64,000 bases of DNA from Oxalobacter sp. (lineage in GTDB: Bacteria > Pseudomonadota > Gammaproteobacteria > Burkholderiales > Burkholderiaceae_D), in the NCBI GenBank assembly GCA_003605115.1, contig QZKY01000015.1, forward strand, positions 248,001-312,000, in the 5' to 3' direction. The position numbers and the translations under genes are program-made. Positions 9,969 through 17,709 of this stretch are shown one piece after another. Under the pieces are notes generated by a model that was given only the letters and a program-made list of their open reading frames with translations, searched no databases and was not told the origin of the DNA. How positions within the stretch are numbered: the stretch's first letter is position 1; every line of letters starts with the position of its first letter.

Positions 9969-10690
9969 TCGGTTTGATACTCGGTATCGGCGGCATTCTG
10001 GTTGGCCAGATGCTGGAGGGAGGGCACGTCCGTTCACTTGTGCAGCCGGCGGCGTTTATCATCGTGGTCGTCGGCACTTTGGGGGCGGTGCTGCTGCAAA
10101 GCGGCTTATCAAATTTTTGGCGTGGCTTGCGCATGGCAGGCGCTGCGTTCAGCCATCCCGAGGACAATGAAGACCTGTCGCGCAACATGTCGTTCTGGAG
10201 CACTACGGCAAGACGAGAAGGCTTCCTCAGTCTTGAACGTTACATGACCGTCACAGATGATCCATTTGTTCAGCAAGGATTGCGCCTGATCATCGATGGC
10301 GTTGAGCCGACGGTCATGCGCGAAATTCTGCATCAGGAAATCACGGCATATGAAGCGCGGGAAAAGCTGGCGGTTCGCGTGTGGGAGTCTGCTGGCGGTT
10401 ATGCGCCGACCATTGGCATTCTCGGTGCCGTATTAGGGCTGATCCATGTGATGGAAAATCTGACGGATCCCAGCAAGCTGGGCGCAGGCATTGCGGTGGC
10501 ATTTGTTGCCACTATTTATGGCGTTGGTTTGGCCAATCTTGTTTTCCTGCCGATTGGGGCGCGACTGCGTGCGTTTCTCAACAGGGAGATACAAAAGCGC
10601 GAAATGCTGACCGATGCATTCGTTGCCATTGCGCACAGCGAGAATACCCGTGTCATTGAGGAGCGCATGCTTATTTACCGGAAAAGCTGA
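9950..10690 (+). CDS. motC: Flagellar motor stator protein MotC (MotA family)
   Basis: A 246-residue MotA/PomA-family stator subunit with hydrophobic segments near residues 3-22, 28-50, about 150-170 and 180-200. A cytoplasmic loop lies between. The family pattern GGYAPTIGILGAVLGLIHVM is clear. The position after fliA and before a MotB-like gene matches the MotC/MotD stator set of pseudomonads and many betaproteobacteria, as distinct from the MotA/MotB pair. The motD start directly overlaps its end. Confidence 0.93.
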   Translation: MDWGSLIGLILGIGGILVGQMLEGGHVRSLVQPAAFIIVVVGTLGAVLLQSGLSNFWRGLRMAGAAFSHPEDNEDLSRNMSFWSTTARREGFLSLERYMTVTDDPFVQQGLRLIIDGVEPTVMREILHQEITAYEAREKLAVRVWESAGGYAPTIGILGAVLGLIHVMENLTDPSKLGAGIAVAFVATIYGVGLANLVFLPIGARLRAFLNREIQKREMLTDAFVAIAHSENTRVIEERMLIYRKS

Positions 10691-11478
10691 TGGCGCGCAA
10701 AAAGAGAGAAGAGGAGCATGAAAATCATGAACGGTGGATGGTGTCGTACGCCGACTTCATCACCTTGCTCTTCGCTTTTTTCGTGGTGATGTACTCGCTT
10801 TCATCAATCAACGAAGGCAAGTATCGCACCATGTCGAATTCCATTCTTCAGGCCTTCGGGAAAAAAGCAAGCGTCAGACCAATGGTAACGGGAAACGAAG
10901 ACGAGGTTGTTCAGTCGTTTCCCGTGAAGCCGAAGCTTAATCAAAGTTTTCGGCCAAGCGATGCAGCGATACGTCGCGAAAAAGAGCAAATGACCAATAT
11001 GGCGCAAAGTCTCATGGCATCACTGGCGCCACTGGTAAGCGAAGGCAAGGTTCGTGTGATGCAAACGGCGAAAGGCATCAATGTTGAAATCAATGCCAGC
11101 GTTTTGTTTGCGCAAGGCCAAGCGGATCTCAATGAGCAATCGAAGGAGACGCTTCAGACCATCGCGCGTGTTCTAAAAAGCGACACGCATATCATTCAGG
11201 TGGAAGGGCATACCGACAATGTTCCCATTTCTAACGAGGCATTCCCATCCAACTGGGAACTTTCATCGGTGCGCGCCAGCAGCGTCATTCGTTTGCTCAT
11301 CGACAGCGGCGTGAGCGAAAACCGCTTGCAGGCGGCAGCCTATGCGGCCACCATTCCCATCGACTCGAACGATACGGAAGAAGGGCGGCAGCGCAATCGC
11401 CGCGTTCAATTGATGATTCTTTCCGAGCTTCCTGAAACGATTAAGGAGCTGCCTTTGCCATTCAAGAAAGCGCGTTAA
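10690..11478 (+). CDS. motD: Flagellar motor stator protein MotD (MotB family)
   Basis: A 262-residue MotB-type protein with a short cytoplasmic N terminus and one membrane helix carrying the ion-binding aspartate (SYADFITLLFAFFVVMYSLSS). A periplasmic OmpA-like peptidoglycan-binding domain follows (VEGHTDNVPI, NWELSSVRASSVIRLL, RRVQLMI). It pairs with motC to form a torque-generating stator. It is the last gene of the flagellar run, and the next gene is on the opposite strand. Confidence 0.95.
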   Translation: MARKKREEEHENHERWMVSYADFITLLFAFFVVMYSLSSINEGKYRTMSNSILQAFGKKASVRPMVTGNEDEVVQSFPVKPKLNQSFRPSDAAIRREKEQMTNMAQSLMASLAPLVSEGKVRVMQTAKGINVEINASVLFAQGQADLNEQSKETLQTIARVLKSDTHIIQVEGHTDNVPISNEAFPSNWELSSVRASSVIRLLIDSGVSENRLQAAAYAATIPIDSNDTEEGRQRNRRVQLMILSELPETIKELPLPFKKAR

Positions 11479-11493
11479 GGGAACACTGATTCC

Positions 11494-12255
11494 TTATTCC
11501 TTTTCCCGGTACGAACGCGCAATTTCTTCCATCTCCGTCAGAAATTCAGCATAAGGTCTTTCGTCCAGCGATGCCTTGTACATACGGTAGGCCGCATACA
11601 TGGAGAATGGCGGCAAAATAATGATCAGCAGGATCAGCGGGAATTCGTGAACGCGTTTCCAGTAATATCCGGCAAGGCTCAAGACGAAAAGCGGCATCAA
11701 AATGGCCAGTGTTCGGCTTGTTCTGGGAAACAGTTTTCCGAATATCATCGCGAGTACAAACACGAAACACAAGGCGTAGATCGCCATTTGAAACAGGGTC
11801 GGTGTGTCAAAGACGGTGGAAAATACCGCCATCCCCAACACAAACAATGCCACACCGCCGACAAGCCATGCCAGCAGAGATCGTTTTGCATCGTTCTCTC
11901 TCATGGTTTCTTCAACTTTCTGGTTTTTTCTCTCCGCGTATTCCGGTGTCGCCTGATTCAGCCGCCAGGCCAATTCATCACGCGCCAATTTTCGTGCGAA
12001 CGGCGTGATCGTCGCATCTTGCGCACGTGCTGACAGCTTTGATGTACTCATGTTGGCATAGAGATCTTCCAGTCGCTCTTGTGTTTCTGGATGATCCATT
12101 GGGAGCGGCTCTGGATTCAGCCGGAGGTTCAGTTCAGCCTGCGCCAATTCTCTGGCCAGTGGAGTGAGCTCGGGATCGACCGCGCGACGCCTGAGTTTTT
12201 CTGTACTCATGCGCGTGAAAGTTTCTTTCAATAGCGCTTCAGATGAGGCTGGCAT
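11494..12255 (-). CDS. Membrane protein with a duplicated N-terminal motif
   Basis: Not recognised. The 253-residue protein starts with two copies of a ~34-residue unit: FTRMSTEKLRRRAV..LTPLARELAQAELNLRL at about 13-47 and YANMSTSKLSARAQ..ITPFARKLARDELAWRL at about 67-100. About four hydrophobic segments follow between 124 and 225, then a charged tail. The duplicated unit predicts a cytosolic helical hairpin pair, possibly for protein contacts. It is convergent with motD (15-base gap) and does not look like part of the flagellar operon. Confidence 0.75.
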   Translation of the reverse strand: MPASSEALLKETFTRMSTEKLRRRAVDPELTPLARELAQAELNLRLNPEPLPMDHPETQERLEDLYANMSTSKLSARAQDATITPFARKLARDELAWRLNQATPEYAERKNQKVEETMRENDAKRSLLAWLVGGVALFVLGMAVFSTVFDTPTLFQMAIYALCFVFVLAMIFGKLFPRTSRTLAILMPLFVLSLAGYYWKRVHEFPLILLIIILPPFSMYAAYRMYKASLDERPYAEFLTEMEEIARSYREKE

Positions 12256-12297
12256 GGTAGGCGTACAGTGAACGGTTTATGTATGGTGAGGCGCCAG

Positions 12298-13974
12298 TCA
12301 CTTTTTTTGGGGAGGCGTTGGCGGGGTTGCCTGGGAAGGCGCAGCCTTCGCTGGGGCAGACGGTGTGGATGGCGTGACTGCGGTGGCGGGGGGCGACGAT
12401 GGGGCAGGCGCCGCCGAGCCCGATGCAGCGCTTGACGCTGAAGCCGATGCGGTGGGGGCTATTGTTGTTGCGGGAGGCGTTGAGGCCGATGCTGAGGCAG
12501 ACGTTGAGGCTTGTGCAGACGCGGAAGACTTGGGTGCTGCGTCAGCATTAGGGGCACTCGCGGGTGCGCTTGCGGACGCAGTCGCACTATTGTCGGTTTT
12601 CGATTTGCCCGCATCAATTTTTTTATCCGACGGTTCTTTTGCGACAGGCGCGGTGTTTTCTGCGAGCCCTGTTTTATGTGTGGATAAGACTTCAAACAAG
12701 GCAATTTTATTCTCTGAAACAGAAGCTTGCCGTTTCAGTGCGCTCACGTAGAGGAGGCGTTGTGCAATGGTGCGAGAATGCTCCACGGGCACGATGGTGC
12801 GTTTGCTGATTGAATAAAGGAAGCGGCGTTCATTGTCGCTGGCTGAGTGTGATGCTCCGACGAGCAAAATGATATCCGGATCCGGTGTGGCCACAGCAAA
12901 ACGTGCACGCAGGGATTCCAGTGACGTGGATTCCGACAGGAGCGTACTCAAGGCAGTTGTCGTGATCTGGCGGCCGACATGGAAAAAATAATTACCGTCA
13001 GCGTTGAGGCCTGAGAGTTGAGACTCTCCGGAAAAGACTACTCCCTGTTTTTCATCCATCAATCGGCTTTCCACACCGTTTGGGGTGCGCAGCAATTCAA
13101 TTTTGGTGACGGTTTTCGGTGAAAATATAGCGAATTGATTGGTGGTTTGCGGTATACGCACGACACGCATCACGTTTTTATTGATAGCCTGTATCGGGAA
13201 CGATTTTCCAGTGGAAAAATCGGTGATAAAAGTATTTTGGGTTCCCGCCTTGTTGTACAACGCGCTTGCTTCATCGAGCCAGAAAAATTCATTGGCGCGC
13301 ACCCCACGCAGCTCCGCGACGACAAGACCTGATTCTGTATCCCGAATTTTAAGCCGGTCGCCATCCCCTGATATAAATACGCGGCCGTTTGCTGAAATCG
13401 GCCCGACGGTCATGGCACCCTTGGGTTCTCGCAAAATGGGTTTTTGCGTGTCGATGTCGATGATCTGCAGTTCGTCTCGCGTTTCGATTTGAACAATGCC
13501 TGCATTTGCAGCGAACTCAGCGTTTCGTATGGTGGCGTCTGTAACAATGTAGGCGGGCGTGAGTGCCGGTACGGGCTTCAGTGCTGATTTCGCAAGCAAG
13601 ACCCCCACTTTTCTGATACTCAACCATTGCGCCATTTCGTCGTCTGCTTCTGCAAAGCAGCTGAGGTTGGTAAGATGTTTTTTGGTGCTTTCGATTCTGA
13701 CGTAAAACGGGGGCGAGTATCCCCCAGCGCACTGTAATGCGCGAATCTTCATGCGCGCATCCAGTTCATCTTCAATCTCTTTCCATTGAGCGACCGTTGC
13801 GGCCTCAAATACAGAGGTTTTGGCATGTCGAAGTTTTTCAGAGATCGGCACGGCGCAGTTAATCTTGTGTTCCGGCGACATCGTGAATTCTCTGAGAGAA
13901 GTACTTGTAAATAGCGTCACAATGATGACGACAAGGCTGCCGATAATGGCAGTGATCTTGCGCATGTTACTCAT
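12298..13974 (-). CDS. Membrane-anchored protein with Ala/Pro/Ser-rich tail
   Basis: Not recognised. The 558-residue protein has a single N-terminal membrane anchor (about 6-28) and a periplasmic body with strand-rich repeats such as VGPISANGRVFISGDGDRL, suggestive of a propeller-like fold. The last ~95 residues are almost only Ala, Pro, Ser and Thr with a few Lys. That low-complexity tail resembles wall- or envelope-spanning linkers. A long opposite-strand ORF over the tail is a composition artefact. Confidence 0.7.
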   Translation of the reverse strand: MSNMRKITAIIGSLVVIIVTLFTSTSLREFTMSPEHKINCAVPISEKLRHAKTSVFEAATVAQWKEIEDELDARMKIRALQCAGGYSPPFYVRIESTKKHLTNLSCFAEADDEMAQWLSIRKVGVLLAKSALKPVPALTPAYIVTDATIRNAEFAANAGIVQIETRDELQIIDIDTQKPILREPKGAMTVGPISANGRVFISGDGDRLKIRDTESGLVVAELRGVRANEFFWLDEASALYNKAGTQNTFITDFSTGKSFPIQAINKNVMRVVRIPQTTNQFAIFSPKTVTKIELLRTPNGVESRLMDEKQGVVFSGESQLSGLNADGNYFFHVGRQITTTALSTLLSESTSLESLRARFAVATPDPDIILLVGASHSASDNERRFLYSISKRTIVPVEHSRTIAQRLLYVSALKRQASVSENKIALFEVLSTHKTGLAENTAPVAKEPSDKKIDAGKSKTDNSATASASAPASAPNADAAPKSSASAQASTSASASASTPPATTIAPTASASASSAASGSAAPAPSSPPATAVTPSTPSAPAKAAPSQATPPTPPQKK

Positions 13975-14364
13975 TTATCTCTCCATAGCCATTTGGATGG
14001 TGGGTGACCTTGTTATCTGTTCATGATGACAATACACCGCTGGCGAAAGTGCCAAATTTAACATGGCGATCCGGCATTGAGGCTAAATCCAGGCGAATTT
14101 GGAACCCATGTGCTTGTCAAGATGGTTTGTCAGACACCGTTTGTGTTTGGCAAACATTCAATGAATGCGCTGGTGATTTCAGCACAGCACGCCATTTGGA
14201 ATCCTAAGTAATTGTTTTTAAAGCATTTTATATGTGTGATGGTTTTGCGCGAGAAAGTTGCCGAGATGCCCATGCCGTTAATCGGGCGGGCTGCCAAGCG
14301 TTGTATTTCGTTCGTCTCAAAAGGTTTGCAAAGGGAGAGAGCGGTGAAGAAATGACAGCGCAAT
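13975..14364. other. Intergenic region without a supported gene
   Basis: About 390 bases between two minus-strand genes. Open frames here are short, lack ribosome sites and show no recognisable product. The part before 14030 should hold the promoter of the Ala/Pro-rich membrane protein. Confidence 0.5.
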
Positions 14365-14392
14365 AAAAAAGGCGCGGGGTGCCCGCGCCTTT
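14365..14392 (-). terminator. Intrinsic terminator of the beta-eliminating lyase gene
   Basis: Read on the minus strand, an 8-bp stem GGCGCGGG/CCCGCGCC with a 3-base loop is followed by TTTTTTATT. It lies about 30 bases after the lyase stop. Confidence 0.85.
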
Positions 14393-14423
14393 GGGGGTGA
14401 GTCGTTGTGAACGTGCTGTGAGC

Positions 14424-15872
14424 TTACAAGCTGTCGCCGAAATCCGCCTTGAATTTTGCCACCAGCTTGGTGTGCCAGTCGGACGTGCCTTCCAGCTTGC
14501 CGAAGAAGAAGCGCAGCATTTTCGGTTCTTCGACGAACTTCAGGCCACCGATGAGTTCGCGATTGGCGTACAGCCACTGGACGCGATCCACGACGAACTT
14601 AAGTTGCGACATGGTGAATACGCGACGCGGTGCAGCCAGGCGCAGGAGTTCCATGTTAGCGTAAGTTTCCTTGCCCTCATTGTCGCGCTGTTCGGAGATC
14701 GAGCCGCGCTCCATGCCGCGAATGCCGCCAACGAGATACAGTGCGGCCGCCAATGCGCCTGCCGGGTACTGGGTTTGCGGAATGTGCGACAGGAAGGCAC
14801 CGGCATTCAAGTGAGCGCCGAGACCACCGGCCGGGGTGATCACTGGCACGCCGCTATTGTGCAGTTCGTTCACCATGAACTCGATGAACTGGGGTCCCTG
14901 GTTGATCATGTTTTCATCCATGGTTTCGTCGAGGCCGACGGTGAGCGCCTCGATTTCACGAATGGACATGCCGCCGTAGGTCAGGAAGCCTTCATACAGC
15001 GTGACGAGCTCGCGCATCTTCATGTAATCATCCTTGGTACGACAGCAGATGCCACCGCCGCGCACGCAGCCGAGCTTGCGCGCAGAGAAGTAGATGATGT
15101 CGCACAGGTCGCTGATTTCACGCGTGATTTCACGAATGCTCTTGTTCTTGTAGGCTTCTTCGCGCGTTTTGATGAAGTGCAGGTTGTCGGCCAATAGGCT
15201 GGCGTCGAAGACGAACTTGATGCCATGCTTTTTGCAGATGTTGCTGACATCGCGCAGATTGGCGAGCGAGTGGGGTTGGCCGCCGATCAGGTTGGTGCCG
15301 GTTTCCATGCGGACGAACGCGATTTTTGCCGCGCCGACTTTCTTGATCAGGTTTTCCAGCGCCACCGTGTCCATGTTGCCTTTGAACGGGTTGTCGCTGT
15401 TGAACTTCAAGCCTTCTTCGGTGATGTATTCTTCGACCATGCCGCCGTTCACGACAACGTGCGCTTTGGACGTTGTGAAGTGATAGTTCATCGGCACATA
15501 GGAGCCGGGAGTGACGTACACTTTGGAGATGATGCTTTCCGCTGCGCGGCCTTGATGCACGGGCAGGAAATATTCAGTGCCGAAAATTTCCGTGATTTTT
15601 TCTTCCAGTCTCGTATACGATTCGGAACCGGCATAGCTGTCGTCAGCGACCATCATCGCGGCGAGCTGTTGATCGCTCATGGCGTTGACACCGCTATCCG
15701 TCAGCATGTCGAGGAAGATGTCGCGGTTGCGGAGCAGAAAGGTATTGTTGCCTGCATCCTTGATGGCTTGCAGGCGGCGATCGATTGGCACCAGATCCAG
15801 TTTTTGGACAATGCGCACCTTGTGCATTTCGAGGGGGACATTCTCCCCAGAGTAGAATTTGACTTTAGACAT
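14424..15872 (-). CDS. Tyrosine phenol-lyase/tryptophanase family enzyme
   Basis: A PLP-dependent beta-eliminating lyase, 482 residues. It aligns along its length with tyrosine phenol-lyase: NTFLLRNRDIFLDMLTDSG, PVHQGRAAES, TGTNLIGGQPHSLANLR, FDASLLADN, the PLP lysine in SARKLGCVRGGG, MERGSISEQRDNEG, and RVFTMSQL. Family members split tyrosine or tryptophan into phenol or indole, pyruvate and ammonia. I cannot assign the substrate. The region around the PLP lysine (RKLGCVRGGGIC) differs from both well-studied enzymes, so a different amino acid is possible. It starts 14 bases from the divergent cupin gene. Confidence 0.88.
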   Translation of the reverse strand: MSKVKFYSGENVPLEMHKVRIVQKLDLVPIDRRLQAIKDAGNNTFLLRNRDIFLDMLTDSGVNAMSDQQLAAMMVADDSYAGSESYTRLEEKITEIFGTEYFLPVHQGRAAESIISKVYVTPGSYVPMNYHFTTSKAHVVVNGGMVEEYITEEGLKFNSDNPFKGNMDTVALENLIKKVGAAKIAFVRMETGTNLIGGQPHSLANLRDVSNICKKHGIKFVFDASLLADNLHFIKTREEAYKNKSIREITREISDLCDIIYFSARKLGCVRGGGICCRTKDDYMKMRELVTLYEGFLTYGGMSIREIEALTVGLDETMDENMINQGPQFIEFMVNELHNSGVPVITPAGGLGAHLNAGAFLSHIPQTQYPAGALAAALYLVGGIRGMERGSISEQRDNEGKETYANMELLRLAAPRRVFTMSQLKFVVDRVQWLYANRELIGGLKFVEEPKMLRFFFGKLEGTSDWHTKLVAKFKADFGDSL

Positions 15873-15886
15873 GAAAGGACCCGTTA

Positions 15887-16555
15887 ATGATTGTTGCGCG
15901 GACGAAAAACAAAGCCACCTATTCTATTCGCCCACTGAAAGATAAGCAAATAATAGTTTCAGCGAGGACAATACTTTTTGCGCTTACTGTCGGGTTTTGC
16001 AGTTTGTCCACAACGTCATTGGCGGTGGAGTCCAGTGAGGCCGTGACAGTGACCCCACTTTTAAAGACAAGGACAGTCTGGGATGGCAAGCCCCTGGCGT
16101 GGCCGCAGGGCAAGGCGGAAGTGACCGCATTGCGCGTCGAGGTCGCACCCGGTGCGGAGACCGGTTGGCATCGCCATTCTGTCCCGTCGTTTGCCGTCAT
16201 GCTGGAGGGCAGTCTTGAAGTTCGGCTTCTGGATGGTCGCACCAAGCGCTTGAAAGCAGGGGATGTGCTGGCGGAGGTGGTCGATACGGCGCATAACGGT
16301 CGCAATATTGGTTCGACGCCTGTCAAACTGGTGGTGTTCTATGCCGGCTTGGCCAATCACAGGCATACGACGAAATCGACACTGAAACCGATAGGGGGTG
16401 AGCGCGATGCGCACGGCTGTATTGGATCCGCTGGCTACCGATGGTGCGCCCGGGAAAACGCATGCGTGCGTCCATGGGAATTGGCCAAACAGAAGGATTT
16501 TCCGCTCAGCGCGGAAAACATTGAAGCTTATTGCGCAAGTGCTGTGAATAATTAA
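15887..16555 (+). CDS. Exported cupin-domain protein
   Basis: A 222-residue protein with a signal peptide (hydrophobic core about 27-43, likely cleavage after SLA). A small cupin barrel follows, with the metal motif GWHRHSVPSFAVMLEGSLEV and LKAGDVLAEVVDTAHNGRN. The C-terminal ~45 residues form a cysteine-rich unit (HGCIGSAGYRWCARENACVRPWE) seen as a stand-alone domain in periplasmic proteins. It is probably periplasmic and metal-binding, with unknown substrate. The start at 15887 lacks a good ribosome site. It is divergent from the lyase and probably shares its promoter region. Confidence 0.8.
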   Translation: MIVARTKNKATYSIRPLKDKQIIVSARTILFALTVGFCSLSTTSLAVESSEAVTVTPLLKTRTVWDGKPLAWPQGKAEVTALRVEVAPGAETGWHRHSVPSFAVMLEGSLEVRLLDGRTKRLKAGDVLAEVVDTAHNGRNIGSTPVKLVVFYAGLANHRHTTKSTLKPIGGERDAHGCIGSAGYRWCARENACVRPWELAKQKDFPLSAENIEAYCASAVNN

Positions 16556-16630
16556 AACGCATTCCAGTAGCCAGGCTTGCCGGCTTGACCGTCCTCGGGG
16601 TTTGATCTGGCGCCAGATGGCGCAAGAATA

Positions 16631-17464
16631 TTACCCGACCCTTTTTTCCAGTTTGAGTTCCTGCATGATAGCCGTGGCGATTTCCTCTATGGATTTTGTC
16701 GTCGAGGAAAGCCAGCGGATACCCTCGCGTTGCATCATGGCTTCCGCGCGCTGCACTTCCTGCTTGCAGTTTTCCAGCGCTGCGTACTTGCTGTTGGGGA
16801 GGCGTTCGTTGCGTATGGCTGCCAGACGCTCCGGGTTGATGCTCAAGCCAAACAGTTTGTCTTTGTGTGGCGTGAGTGCGCTGGGCAAACTGTCGCGTTC
16901 GAAATCTTCCGGGATCAGTGGATAGTTTGCCGCGCGTATGCCATATTGCATGGCAAGGTACAGACTGGTCGGAGTTTTCCCGGATCGCGAAACCCCCACC
17001 AGAATTACATCGGCGTTCGCAAGATTTTTGTGTGATTGACCGTCGTCGTGTGCCAGGGAAAAATTGATGGCATCCATGCGATTGCCATATTCGGCGCTGT
17101 CGGCGCTCTTGTGGCTCAGACCCATGGCACGTGCGGCTTTCATGCCAAGTTCTTCCTCGAGGGGCGGGACGAAGGTTTGAATCAAGTCGAAGTGCAAGGC
17201 GTTTGATGCGCGGACAATCTCCAGAAATTCTGTTTTGGCGAGAGACGAAAACACGATGGGGCGGTGTGGGTCGTTCCCGGCAGACTTGTTGATGGCTTGC
17301 GCAACTTCCTGGGCTTTTTCAGTGGTATCGACGAAAGGAAGACGGATCTTTTTGAAGCGGACATCAAATTGCGACAAGATTGAATGCGCAAGGGTTTCTG
17401 CGGTAATGCCCGTGCCGTCTGAAACGATGAAGACACTGTGAGTGGGGTCAGTATGTTGTGCCAT
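16631..17464 (-). CDS. ppsR: PEP synthetase regulatory protein (kinase/pyrophosphorylase)
   Basis: A bifunctional DUF299-family enzyme that inactivates PEP synthetase by ADP-dependent phosphorylation and reactivates it by Pi-dependent dephosphorylation. The 277-residue protein has the family N terminus (VFIVSDGTGITAETLAHSIL) and the P-loop GVSRSGKTPTSLYLA near 155. The length is standard. It is divergent from its target gene ppsA, the normal arrangement. Confidence 0.96.
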   Translation of the reverse strand: MAQHTDPTHSVFIVSDGTGITAETLAHSILSQFDVRFKKIRLPFVDTTEKAQEVAQAINKSAGNDPHRPIVFSSLAKTEFLEIVRASNALHFDLIQTFVPPLEEELGMKAARAMGLSHKSADSAEYGNRMDAINFSLAHDDGQSHKNLANADVILVGVSRSGKTPTSLYLAMQYGIRAANYPLIPEDFERDSLPSALTPHKDKLFGLSINPERLAAIRNERLPNSKYAALENCKQEVQRAEAMMQREGIRWLSSTTKSIEEIATAIMQELKLEKRVG

Positions 17465-17709
17465 GGTGGAGATGGTTTTATGAACGAGCTTGACTGTACG
17501 ACAAGAATACTCGCTGCGCGTTGCTGTATCAATCTATTTTTATTCGCGCCCTGTTACATCTAGTCGAAGGACAACTTGATTTCTTGACGCAAGGCAGGGG
17601 TTTTTATTTTAATCTCCCTGTACAATGTGACAATAAATGCCTTTCGCTGACCGTAAAGCTCAAAATGCTTTCATGGTGGTGTAATCAGACGTTTTTTCAA
17701 GAGGACATC

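Noticed and set aside
12365-12751. 128-codon plus-strand frame over the Ala/Pro-rich tail
   Set aside because: It is the mirror of a biased minus-strand coding region and gives a nonsense Ala/Asp/Val-rich sequence.
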